DNA of 23,322 nt from an uncultured Oscillospiraceae bacterium (GTDB lineage Bacteria > Bacillota > Clostridia > Oscillospirales > Oscillospiraceae), in assembly GCA_910588625.1 (NCBI GenBank), contig CAJUQN010000040.1, positions 1-23,322 on the forward strand, given 5' to 3'. The notes under the pieces are model-generated. The model was not told where the DNA came from. It worked only from the letters and a program-made list of their open reading frames with translations, and ran no database searches. The position numbers were made by a program, and so were the translations under genes. The first letter of the stretch is position 1. Every line of letters starts with the position of its first letter. Of the stretch, positions 1 through 7,071 are shown one piece after another.

Positions 1-124
1 CATCGGGCCCGCCGCCTTCCCGTTTCCAGAAGCAAGGCCGAGCAAAGCTGCGATTACACTGCCGGAACGGCAAAACGATTGCGCGTAAAACCAGTTGGAA
101 CTTTGTATCAGAATTTCGCGCTGC

Positions 125-154
125 AAAAAGGAGGCGGTCCGTCGGACCCCCTCC
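125..154. terminator. GC-rich hairpin, possible (bidirectional) terminator
   Basis: Bases 130-140 pair with 144-154 around a GTC loop, with one C-C mismatch, giving ten G-C or A-T pairs. Read on the minus strand the stem is followed by five T (129-125), the form of an intrinsic terminator. On the plus strand it is followed by CCATTCATT, a poor U-tract. I infer that it separates the flagellar operon from whatever lies to the left. No minus-strand gene that would need it is visible in the window. Confidence 0.45.
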
Positions 155-173
155 CCATTCATTCCATAAAAAA

Positions 174-233
174 TTGTCAAGCTGACAAACATTTGTGCTT
201 ACAACGGAAAGGGAAAACCCATTTACAATTTGT
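174..233. promoter_or_regulatory. AT-rich segment with clustered ACAA/TTGT dyads
   Basis: Three inverted repeats lie within 60 bases: TTGTCA-AGC-TGACAA (174-188), ACAAA-CA-TTTGT (185-196) and ACAA-T-TTGT (225-233). The segment is far more AT-rich than the coding DNA and ends about 35 bases upstream of the P1 -35 hexamer. It could bind a regulator or act as an UP-like element. Short dyads arise by chance in AT-rich DNA, so this is only a candidate. Confidence 0.3.
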
Positions 234-266
234 TTACTTTAATCGAAAAAAGCAATGTCAAAACCC

Positions 267-295
267 TTGTATTTTCAAGGCCCCTGTGCTATAAT
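267..295 (+). promoter_or_regulatory. P1, sigma-A-type extended -10 promoter
   Basis: The -10 hexamer is a perfect TATAAT at 290-295, preceded by TG at 287-288 (the extended -10 TGn element). A weak -35, TTGTAT at 267-272, lies exactly 17 bases upstream. The upstream DNA is AT-rich. Transcription would start near 302, about 250 bases before flgB, and would run first into the terminator at 364-413. Confidence 0.6.
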
Positions 296-301
296 GCTAA
301 T

Positions 302-363
302 GCTCTTGGTTATAACGTCCGGCAGGAGAGTCCCAGACTCCTGGTCCTCTCCAAACTGTATTT
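302..363 (+). promoter_or_regulatory. Structured leader between P1 and the terminator
   Basis: Two mutually exclusive hairpins can form: CAGGAG (323-328) with CTCCTG (338-343), or GGAGAG (325-330) with CTCTCC (347-352). A third short pairing is GAGTC (328-332) with GACTC (336-340). Alternative folds just upstream of a terminator are typical of attenuators or regulatory leaders. I do not recognise any known riboswitch class: the conserved cyclic-di-GMP-I, T-box and similar core sequences are not visible. With the terminator it could also be a small independent RNA of roughly 110 bases. Confidence 0.35.
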
Positions 364-413
364 GCCCCCACCCAAGCCAAGTCCTTATCGGCTTTCGAGG
401 GGGCTTATATTTT
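364..413 (+). terminator. Intrinsic terminator upstream of flgB
   Basis: GCCCCC (364-369) pairs with GGGGGC (399-404), and AAGCC (374-378) pairs with GGCTT (390-394) inside it, separated by a 4 x 4 internal loop. The stem is followed at once by TTATATTTT (405-413). It lies downstream of P1 and upstream of P2, so transcripts from P1 should at least partly end here. No coding sequence precedes it. Confidence 0.65.
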
Positions 414-485
414 CCGAAACTGAATGTGCACAAAATGCTGCTTCCGGCTTTGCCATTTTTTGGCTGGGTTTTGGGGGTTGCATTT

Positions 486-515
486 TTGGCGCACATCCGT
501 CATAATAACTATAAT
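486..515 (+). promoter_or_regulatory. P2, sigma-A-type promoter for the flagellar operon
   Basis: TTGGCG (486-491, four of six matches to TTGACA) and a perfect TATAAT (510-515) are separated by 18 bases. Transcription would start near 522, about 33 bases before the flgB ATG and just ahead of its ribosome-binding site. It lies after the terminator, so it can drive the operon independently of P1. No sigma-28-type promoter was seen here. Confidence 0.5.
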
Positions 516-554
516 ACGCTGGCAGGATGTGTTTCTGCGGAAAGGAGTATTTTT

Positions 555-947
555 ATGGATTATTTAACCAGTAATTCCCAGCTGCTTATGGAGAAGTCCA
601 TGGGCTATCTCTGGACCAAGCAGGCGGCGATTTTGGACAATATTGCCAACGCGGAGACGCCCAAGTACAAGGCCAAGGTGGTCACCTTTGAGGAGAGCAT
701 CCGCGCCCAGCTGGAGGAGGCCGCCAAACGCCCCGAGGGCGCGGGCAAGGCGGTGCGGGACATTCTGGACGACGCGGAGCTCACCGTGTTCGAGGCCCAG
801 GAGCAGACCCGCATGGACGACAACGGCATCAACATCACCAGCGAGATGACCGAGCTGATCCGCAACGCCTATCAGCAGCAGTACCTGTATCAGGCCATCA
901 GCAAGCACTATTCCCTGTTGCGCATGGCAGTCAGGGGACAAGGATAA
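555..947 (+). CDS. flgB: Flagellar basal-body rod protein FlgB
   Basis: FlgB is a proximal rod protein, exported by the flagellar type III apparatus and assembled above the MS ring. The 130-residue product is normal for the family. It carries the rod-family N-terminal motif as ANAETPKYKA at residues 31-40, following a helix containing LDNI. The C-terminal helix (about 95-125) ends in a typical rod heptad-like stretch. The start at 555 is chosen because AAAGGAG at 541-547 lies 7 bases upstream. The reading frame stays open for about 100 codons further upstream, but that stretch crosses the terminator and both promoters and is not protein-like. It is the first gene of the cluster and is followed after 15 bases by flgC, its usual partner. 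Confidence 0.95.
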   Translation: MDYLTSNSQLLMEKSMGYLWTKQAAILDNIANAETPKYKAKVVTFEESIRAQLEEAAKRPEGAGKAVRDILDDAELTVFEAQEQTRMDDNGINITSEMTELIRNAYQQQYLYQAISKHYSLLRMAVRGQG

Positions 948-962
948 GGGAGGTTACATAGT

Positions 963-1436
963 ATGAGCTTTTTGAATACGGTCAACATCATCGGCTCCGG
1001 CCTGACCGCACAGCAGCTGCGGCTTGATATCGTGTCGGAGAACGTGACCAATTCCCAGACCACCCGCACCGAGAACGGCGGCGGCGCCTACCGGCGCAAG
1101 ATGGTGGTGTTTGAGGCGGTGAGCGGCCGGGATTCCTTCCGGGCCGCTTTGGCGCGGGCGTCCAACGGTTTGATCTCCAACACGGAGCAGGCCACTCCCG
1201 TGGCCGGCGGCGTGCGGGTGGCCGAGATCGTGGAGGATGAGGAAAACCCCATGAAGATGGTTTACGACCCCACCCACCCCGACGCCAATGAGGACGGCTA
1301 TTTGGAGCTGCCCAACGTGGACATGGTGATGGAGATCGCGGACGCTATGGCGGCGTCCCGGGCCTTCGCCTCCAACGTCACCGCGTTCAACACGCTGAAA
1401 TCCGTCATCTCCAGCGGGCTGGAGATTGGCCGGTAA
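963..1436 (+). CDS. flgC: Flagellar basal-body rod protein FlgC
   Basis: FlgC is a rod protein that stacks with FlgB and FlgF between the MS ring and the distal rod. The product has 157 residues. The N terminus holds the rod motif in degenerate form, ENVTNSQTTRT at 26-36, in place of the usual ANxxTT pattern. The C terminus (AFNTLKSVISSGLEIGR) is the conserved FlgC ending that forms the D0 coiled helix. GGGAGG at 948-953 supports the ATG at 963. The gene lies between flgB and fliE, the standard order in Bacillota. Confidence 0.95.
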   Translation: MSFLNTVNIIGSGLTAQQLRLDIVSENVTNSQTTRTENGGGAYRRKMVVFEAVSGRDSFRAALARASNGLISNTEQATPVAGGVRVAEIVEDEENPMKMVYDPTHPDANEDGYLELPNVDMVMEIADAMAASRAFASNVTAFNTLKSVISSGLEIGR

Positions 1437-1476
1437 GGGCTGCGGCCTTATCAATACATAAAAGGAGAATTTGGCT

Positions 1477-1842
1477 ATGAGCGCTCCTATCATCGGCGTG
1501 GGCACCACCCCCGCGGCCGCCGGGATCACCGGCATCCAGAATAATATCCAGAAGATCACCGCCCCTGCCCGTCCCGGCCAGGAGGCGGAGAAGCCCGTTG
1601 GGTTGGATGAGCTTAAGGAGAGCTCATCCTTCGGCGCTCTGTTCGGCGAGCTGATTCAGGACGTGAAGGACACCGACGCGGAGTTTACCCAGGCGCAGTA
1701 TCTGCTGTCCACCGGTCAGCTGGACAATCCCGCCCAGGTGAACCTGGCCGCATACAAGGCCGAGGTGTCGCTGAGCCTGCTGATCCAGCTGCGCGACCGG
1801 GCCCTGACTGCGTATAACGAGCTGAAAAACATGAACGTGTAA
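1477..1842 (+). CDS. fliE: Flagellar hook-basal body protein FliE
   Basis: FliE joins the MS ring and export gate to the proximal rod. The product is 121 residues from the ATG at 1477. A TTG at 1471 is in frame but lies only 3 bases after AAAAGGAG (1460-1467), whereas the ATG has a 9-base spacing, so the ATG is preferred. The N-terminal 45 residues are low-complexity (Ala, Gly, Pro). The conserved helical half follows, from SSFGALFGEL to the C-terminal LLIQLRDRALTAYNELKNM. The family signature NPAQVNLAAYKAEVSLSLL is at 84-102. The gene lies 40 bases after flgC and 49 bases before fliF. Confidence 0.92.
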   Translation: MSAPIIGVGTTPAAAGITGIQNNIQKITAPARPGQEAEKPVGLDELKESSSFGALFGELIQDVKDTDAEFTQAQYLLSTGQLDNPAQVNLAAYKAEVSLSLLIQLRDRALTAYNELKNMNV

Positions 1843-1891
1843 TCAGGCACGTGACTAAAGGAACATACGCGGAGAGCGGGGTCGATGGCAC

Positions 1892-3661
1892 TTGAACAAG
1901 GAAAAACTACAGGGTTATTGGGCAAAAACTAAGGACACCCTAGGTAATGTTTCCGGAAAAATATGGATATTGATTGCGGTGGCGCTGGCCGTCCTGGCGA
2001 TGGGGGTGGCCTTTTACGCCAACACGCGGCCGTATACCGCCCTCATCTCCCACGCCAGTGAGGATGAGATGACGACGGTGCGCTCCTGGTTACAGGAGCA
2101 GGGCGTGGTGGATTACCGCATCCAGGGGACGGACACGATTATGGTGCCCGCGGCCAACGCCACGGCGTTGAAGACCAGGCTGCTCCAGGAGCAGTACATC
2201 AATTCCGATTCCGGCTGGCAGGGGTACTTTGACCGGGTGGGCGCCCTGTCCACCGTGCAGGACCGGGAGGTTGCCAAGCTGGCCACCCTCGAGGAGAAGC
2301 TGGAGGCCACCATCCGGGGCTTTGACAACGTGAAGGACGTGAAGGTCACCATCAACCCGGGCGAGGACAACGGCTATGTGCTGGATGCCGGCAGCATCGT
2401 CAACGCCTCCGCCTACGTGTCCTTGGAGATGGACCAGGGCAAACTGCTCACCGAGGAGCAGGCCACCGCCATCCGTTATCTGATGTCCAAGGGCGTGGCG
2501 GGGCTGAAAGTGTCCGAGGTGACCATCAGCGACAAGAAGGGCAACATCTACGACGAATTTCTGACGGATGGCAAGGCAGACGCCGCGGACTCCACCGCCC
2601 TGGCCCTCCAGAGCCAGCGCTGGTGGGAGAACAACATCCAGTCCAAGGTCGAGAATATGCTGTACAACGCGTATCTGAAGGAAAACGTCAGCGTGGCCGT
2701 CCACTGCGACATCGAGCTGGGCGATAAGGTCGTCAACGACTATCAGGTGCATCTGCCTGAGTTTGCTCAGGACGGCTCCACCGAGGGCCAGGGCATCTTG
2801 GGCTCGCGTTTCTGGAGCTGGACGATGCGCGCGGAGGACGGTACCGTGACCGGAGGCTTGGTGGGTACTCCCTCCAATTCCGACCTGCCCATCTATGTGG
2901 AGGAAGGCGAGACGGTAGAGGGCCTTTTGGGCCGGCTGGCCGCCGAGGGCAGCATTGAGTACGACAACTCCAAGACCCAGACCCAGATTTCCATCACCGC
3001 CGCCACACTGAAGAACGTCACCGTGTCCGTGATGATTAACACCCAGCCAGAATCCGGGCCCTTCACCGTCCCGGAGAATATGCCCAACCTGGTTGCCTCC
3101 GCCGCAGGTATCGAGGCCCCCATTGAGCTGGAGAACGGCATGACGGTGGAGGATTACCTCTCCCGAAAGGTCACCGTGGTGGGCACGCCCTTCATCCGCC
3201 CGACCCCCGTGCCGGAGGAGCCCACCTTCCTGGAGACTTTGGAGGCCATGGGCATCCCGTCTTGGGTTCTGTTCGCGGCCATCGGCGGCCTGCTGCTGTT
3301 CGTCATCATCCTGGTGACGGTGATCCTGCTGGTGCGCCGTGGAAAGAAGAAGAAGGTGGAGAAGGAGCAGAAGGCCATCGAAGAGCTGATGGCAACGGCC
3401 ATGCCGGGCCAGACCACCGTGGTCATCGGCGAGGATGGAGTGCCTATCTCTGTTACCTTGGATGAGGAGGGCAACCCGGTGGAGCCCCCCATGGAGCTGG
3501 ATGCGGACGGCAATCCGGTGTCCGGCGCCGATGTGATGGACCTGCATACCGAGCGGAGTATGGAACTGCGGCAGAACATCCGGGACTACGTGGACGAGAA
3601 TATGGAGGTTGCCGCCCTGCTGATCAAGAGCTGGATGAAGGAGGATGGAGACAATGGCTGA
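1892..3661 (+). CDS. fliF: Flagellar MS-ring protein FliF
   Basis: FliF builds the membrane MS ring that houses the export gate and mounts the switch. The product has 589 residues. TM1 is at about 24-43 and TM2 at about 458-483, followed by a Lys/Arg patch. The YscJ/FliF ring-building domains lie between them. The C-terminal helix ending in EVAALLIKSWMKED is the segment that binds FliG. The start is TTG at 1892, because the frame has an upstream stop at 1856 and no ATG precedes the conserved N terminus. The nearest purine-rich site (GGAG, 1871-1874) is 17 bases away, while an out-of-frame ATG at 1885 is better placed. Translation initiation is therefore unusual. The stop overlaps the fliG start by 8 bases. 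Confidence 0.95.
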   Translation: MNKEKLQGYWAKTKDTLGNVSGKIWILIAVALAVLAMGVAFYANTRPYTALISHASEDEMTTVRSWLQEQGVVDYRIQGTDTIMVPAANATALKTRLLQEQYINSDSGWQGYFDRVGALSTVQDREVAKLATLEEKLEATIRGFDNVKDVKVTINPGEDNGYVLDAGSIVNASAYVSLEMDQGKLLTEEQATAIRYLMSKGVAGLKVSEVTISDKKGNIYDEFLTDGKADAADSTALALQSQRWWENNIQSKVENMLYNAYLKENVSVAVHCDIELGDKVVNDYQVHLPEFAQDGSTEGQGILGSRFWSWTMRAEDGTVTGGLVGTPSNSDLPIYVEEGETVEGLLGRLAAEGSIEYDNSKTQTQISITAATLKNVTVSVMINTQPESGPFTVPENMPNLVASAAGIEAPIELENGMTVEDYLSRKVTVVGTPFIRPTPVPEEPTFLETLEAMGIPSWVLFAAIGGLLLFVIILVTVILLVRRGKKKKVEKEQKAIEELMATAMPGQTTVVIGEDGVPISVTLDEEGNPVEPPMELDADGNPVSGADVMDLHTERSMELRQNIRDYVDENMEVAALLIKSWMKEDGDNG

Positions 3662-4736
3662 AGCCGCAGTGGCTGAACAGAAGGCGGCGTCCGCCGAGGC
3701 CGGCGCCTCCGCCAAAGGAAAACCGATTAAGAATGAAGTCCCCCTCACTGGGGCCCAGCGGGCCGCCATTGTTATCATCTCCTTGGGGGTGGAGCGGGCC
3801 TCTGCCCTGTATAAGCACATGGAGCCGGAGGACGTGGAGCAGCTCAGCCTTGAGGTGGCCAAAATGGGCTTCCTGGGCTCCGAGCAGACGGAAAAGATCC
3901 TCAACGAGTTTTACCAGCTGTGCCGCACCAACCGGGCGGTGACCGAGGGCGGCCTGGAATACGCCCGGGCGGTGCTGGAAAAGGCATACGGCCCGGAGCG
4001 GGCCGACGAGCTGCTGGGCAAGGTTACCAAGTCCCTGCAAAACCGCAACTTCTCCTTTATGGAGAAGGCGGACGAGAAATCCCTGTACGCGGCGCTGCAA
4101 AACGAGCGCTCCCAGACCATCGCGCTGGTGCTGTCCTATGTGGACCCGGACAAGGCCGCCGGGGTCATCTCCCAGCTGGACGAAAAGCGCCAGATCCAGG
4201 TGGTGGAGAGCATGGCCAAGATCGAAAGCGTCTCCCCCGTGGCCGTCAAGATCATCGAGGCGGAGATGCGCAAGAAGTTCTCCAGCATCGTCACCAACGC
4301 CAACGTGAAGGTGGGCGGCATCGACTATGTGGCCGACGTCATGAACAACATCGACCGGGCCAGCGAGAAGAACATCTTCGACGGGCTGTCCGCCTATGAC
4401 CAGGAGCTGGCCGACGAGATCCGCAAGCGGATGTTCGTGTTCGAGGATATCATCACCATGGACGACCGGTCCGTGCAGCGCTTCGTCCGGGACTGCGACC
4501 CCAGGGATTTGGTGCTGGCCCTCAAGACCGCCAACGAGGATGTCTCCAAGAAGCTGCTCAGCAATATGTCCACACGTATGGCACAAAACATCAGGGACGA
4601 TCTGGAGATCACCACCAACGTCAAGCTCAAGGACGTGGAAGACGCGCAGCAGCGCATCGTCGATATTATCCGCGGCCTGGAGGAGAAGGGCGAGATTGTG
4701 ATCGCCAAGGGCGGAAAGGACGATATCATTGCCTAA
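3654..4736 (+). CDS. fliG: Flagellar motor switch protein FliG
   Basis: FliG is the rotor subunit that binds FliF (N domain), FliM (middle domain) and MotA (C domain). The product has 360 residues from the ATG at 3654, which lies 9 bases after AAGGAGG (3638-3644). An ATG at 3645 abuts that site and is less likely. Residues 1-30 form a low-complexity Ala/Lys extension. The family core begins at LTGAQRAAIVIISLG. The middle domain shows ERSQTIALVLSYVDP in place of the usual EHPQ motif (E151-Q154), and a conserved Gly pair at 221-222. The C domain keeps the charged torque helix ADEIRKRMFVFEDI and RDDLE. The gene overlaps fliF by 8 bases and fliH by 8 bases, suggesting coupled translation. Confidence 0.96.
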   Translation: MAEAAVAEQKAASAEAGASAKGKPIKNEVPLTGAQRAAIVIISLGVERASALYKHMEPEDVEQLSLEVAKMGFLGSEQTEKILNEFYQLCRTNRAVTEGGLEYARAVLEKAYGPERADELLGKVTKSLQNRNFSFMEKADEKSLYAALQNERSQTIALVLSYVDPDKAAGVISQLDEKRQIQVVESMAKIESVSPVAVKIIEAEMRKKFSSIVTNANVKVGGIDYVADVMNNIDRASEKNIFDGLSAYDQELADEIRKRMFVFEDIITMDDRSVQRFVRDCDPRDLVLALKTANEDVSKKLLSNMSTRMAQNIRDDLEITTNVKLKDVEDAQQRIVDIIRGLEEKGEIVIAKGGKDDIIA

Positions 4737-5667
4737 CATTTTCAAAGCCTTTTCCCGGATCAAGGCGGAGGCCTACCAGTTCCCCAAGGCGGAGGAGCTG
4801 GTGGTCGAGGCTGAACCCGAGGAATTGCCCGACCTCACAGAAGAGGGGTCCCCACCCCCGGAGGGGGAAGGAGAAGAGGGCTTTGACGTATTAGCGGCCG
4901 ACCCTGAGCCGGAGGAAGAATCAGAGCCGGAGGAAGAATCAGAGCCGGAGCCAGAGCCGGAGGAGCCGGACCCCATCAGCTTTGCCCAGGTCCAGGCACA
5001 GGAGATCCAGGCTGAGGCCCGGCGGGACGCCGACGAGATCCTGGCCGAGGCCCGCCGGGAGGCGGAGCGCATCAAGGCCCAGGCTCGGGAAGACGCCGGC
5101 CAGGAGGCCAAGGCGGTCTTTGCCCAGGCCAAAGAGGAGGGCTACCAAGAGGGCTACGTGGCCGGGATGGCCCAGGCCTCTGAGGAATCCAAACAGCTCC
5201 GGGAGGAGCAGGCCCGCCGCCAGGAGGAGGAGGTCCACCGCTTTATGGAGCAGGCGGGCGTCGCTCTGGACCGGCAGATGGACCGCAGCGTGGACGAGCT
5301 GCGTGATCTGGCCCTGGCGGTGGCGGAGAAGGTGGTGTGCGTCAGCCTGAAGAGCAGCGCCGACGTCATCAGCCGGATGATTCAGACCGCCATCGACAAG
5401 CGCAAGAGAAAAGAGTGGGTGCACATCTATATCTCGGAGTGCGACGCCAGGCGGATGACCCAGGTGCCCGCCTCCCTGTCCGCCGCCCTCAGCGCCCTGT
5501 CCGACCGGGTGCGCATCATTCCCATGGCCGACGACGAGTCGGGCACCTGCATCATTGAGATGCCCGACGAGATCGTGGACGCCAGCGCGTCCACCCAACT
5601 GGACAACCTGCGGACCATTTTGATGGACACCGCCAACAGCGCGTCGGGGATGAATCTGTTCAACTGA
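4729..5667 (+). CDS. fliH: Flagellar assembly protein FliH
   Basis: FliH is the peripheral stalk of the export ATPase: it dimerises, binds FliI and docks it to FlhA and the C ring. The product has 312 residues. It starts with TTG at 4729, 8 bases after AAAGGA (4715-4720), and overlaps the fliG stop. The N terminus MPNIFKAF has aromatics at 5 and 8 where enterobacterial FliH has docking Trp residues with the same spacing. Residues 22-82 are very acidic and Pro-rich, partly built from an 18-base tandem repeat (4906-4941). Residues 85-170 are a long coiled coil containing GYQEGYVAG, a GxxxGxxxG run (138-146) typical of FliH. The C domain (about 175-312) matches the FliI-binding region. It is longer than many FliH proteins because of the acidic segment. 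Confidence 0.92.
   Translation: MPNIFKAFSRIKAEAYQFPKAEELVVEAEPEELPDLTEEGSPPPEGEGEEGFDVLAADPEPEEESEPEEESEPEPEPEEPDPISFAQVQAQEIQAEARRDADEILAEARREAERIKAQAREDAGQEAKAVFAQAKEEGYQEGYVAGMAQASEESKQLREEQARRQEEEVHRFMEQAGVALDRQMDRSVDELRDLALAVAEKVVCVSLKSSADVISRMIQTAIDKRKRKEWVHIYISECDARRMTQVPASLSAALSALSDRVRIIPMADDESGTCIIEMPDEIVDASASTQLDNLRTILMDTANSASGMNLFN
4906..4970 (+). repeat. 18-base tandem repeat inside fliH (acidic Pro/Glu tract)
   Basis: The unit GAGCCGGAGGAAGAATCA occurs at 4906-4923 and again, identical, at 4924-4941. It is followed by degenerate GAGCCG/GAGCCA units to 4970. It encodes EPEEES repeated and then EPEPEPEEP. The period is a multiple of three, so copy-number change would keep the frame. 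Confidence 0.85.
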
Positions 5668-5737
5668 CAATTTCGCACAGCCTCCCTTCTCCCAGGCCGG
5701 GAACGGGGCTTTGAAGCACAGGCCGATGGAGTGAACA

Positions 5738-7048
5738 ATGCCTTCCGTATTTCAACAGATGACCCGTCAGGTCTATAACGCAGAGCCCTACAGCCTGACC
5801 GGAAAAATTGAAAACATCGTAGGTATGTCCATTGAGGCCAGCGGCGGACGGGCCGCCGTGGGCGACATCTGCCGCATCTACAACGGCGACTCGGGTGGGC
5901 AGGTCACCGCTGAGGTGGTGGGGTTTAAGAACGACCATATCCTCCTCATGCCCTACTCGGACATGAGCGGCATCTCGGCGGGCAACTTCGTGCGGAATAC
6001 CGGACGGCAGCTGACCTTACAGGTGGGCGAGTTCCTCCGAGGCCGCATTATCAACGCCCTGGGTCAGCCCATTGACGGCAAGGGACCCTTTGAGGGGGGC
6101 GCCTCCTACTGCGTGGGCGGTGGGTACATAAATCCATTGCAGAGGCCCCCGATCCGGGAGCGCATCCAGTTCGGCGTGAAGGCTATCGACGGCATGATTA
6201 CCATCGGCAAGGGCCAGCGTATCGGCATTTTCGCCGGTTCCGGCGTGGGCAAGTCCACGCTGATGGGCATGATCGCGAAAAACGTCACGGCTGACATCAA
6301 TGTCATCGCTCTGGTGGGCGAGCGTGGCCGAGAGGTTTTGGAGTTCGTCGAGAAGGACCTGGGCCCAGAGGGCATGAAGCGGTCCATCCTGGTGGTGGCG
6401 ACCTCCGATCAGCCCGCTATGCTGCGTATGCGGTGTCCCTCCGTGGCCACTGGCATCGCGGAATATTTCCGAGACCAGGGCTACGACGTTCTCCTCATGA
6501 TGGACTCCCTCACCCGTTTTGCCATGGCTCAGCGTGAAATCGGATTGGCCATCGGCGAGCCGCCGGTGTCCAGAGGCTATACCCCCTCCATGTACGCAGA
6601 GATGCCTAAGCTCCTGGAACGAAGTGGCAACTTTTCCAAAGGCTCCATCACCGGGGTTTACACCGTGCTGGTGGAGGGCGACGACACCAACGAGCCCATT
6701 GCCGACACGGTCCGCGGCATTTTGGACGGGCACATTGTACTCTCCCGGCAGCTAGCCAACTCCAACCACTACCCGGCCATTGACGTGTCCGCCAGCATCT
6801 CCCGTCTGATGGTGGAGATCGTTCCCCCGGAGCACCGGCAGTTAGCCTCCCGTATCCGTGATATCATGAGCGTGTACGAGAAAAACTCAGATCTGGTGGC
6901 TATTGGGGCCTATAAACCAGGCACAAACCGGAAACTGGACTTTGCCATGTCCAAGATCGACGCGGTGAACGAATTTCTAACCCAGGATGTGAACGAGTCC
7001 TTCTCCTACGACCAGTGCGTGGCCGAGATGGCGAAGATACTGCAATAA
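5738..7048 (+). CDS. fliI: Flagellum-specific export ATPase FliI
   Basis: FliI is the hexameric cytoplasmic ATPase that helps unfold and deliver export substrates. It is related to the F1 beta subunit. The 436-residue length is standard. Walker A is GSGVGKST at 167-174, the catalytic-Glu segment follows as VGERGREV, and Walker B is LLMMD ending at D256. The SRGYTPSMYAEMPKLLER and DDTNEPIADTVRGILDGH segments are typical of the FliI/YscN group. The ATG at 5738 is preceded by GGAG (5728-5731) with a 6-base spacing. A 70-base gap separates it from fliH and 23 bases separate it from fliJ. Confidence 0.97.
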   Translation: MPSVFQQMTRQVYNAEPYSLTGKIENIVGMSIEASGGRAAVGDICRIYNGDSGGQVTAEVVGFKNDHILLMPYSDMSGISAGNFVRNTGRQLTLQVGEFLRGRIINALGQPIDGKGPFEGGASYCVGGGYINPLQRPPIRERIQFGVKAIDGMITIGKGQRIGIFAGSGVGKSTLMGMIAKNVTADINVIALVGERGREVLEFVEKDLGPEGMKRSILVVATSDQPAMLRMRCPSVATGIAEYFRDQGYDVLLMMDSLTRFAMAQREIGLAIGEPPVSRGYTPSMYAEMPKLLERSGNFSKGSITGVYTVLVEGDDTNEPIADTVRGILDGHIVLSRQLANSNHYPAIDVSASISRLMVEIVPPEHRQLASRIRDIMSVYEKNSDLVAIGAYKPGTNRKLDFAMSKIDAVNEFLTQDVNESFSYDQCVAEMAKILQ

Positions 7049-7071
7049 AACCTTGCGAGGTGCAGAGATAG

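Larger units (their letters stand above)
1..554. other. Non-coding upstream region of the flagellar operon
   Basis: No reading frame on either strand looks like a real protein here. The frame open from base 1 to 294 runs straight through the promoter at 267-295 and encodes a compositionally odd peptide with no recognisable family. The region holds a GC-rich hairpin at 130-154, an AT-rich segment with inverted repeats at 174-233, promoter P1 (267-295), a leader with an intrinsic terminator (302-413), and promoter P2 (486-515). The 3' end of an upstream gene could lie in the first 100 bases, but nothing in the sequence shows it. Confidence 0.7.

Noticed and set aside
1..294. A plus-strand frame open from the window edge to 294
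   Set aside because: It passes through the hairpin at 130-154 and promoter P1, and the peptide shows no protein-like pattern.
302..413. A cyclic-di-GMP riboswitch or T-box in the leader
   Set aside because: I looked for the conserved cores of these classes and found none. Only the terminator and alternative hairpins are supported.
255..554. A 100-codon upstream extension of flgB
   Set aside because: It covers promoter P1, the terminator and P2. The conserved FlgB sequence and ribosome-binding site place the start at 555.
2090..3904. A 604-codon open frame on the minus strand opposite fliF and fliG
   Set aside because: It is antisense to two clear genes. High GC and G/C-ending codons remove stops from one antisense frame. 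The peptide is His/Leu/Gly-rich without family features.
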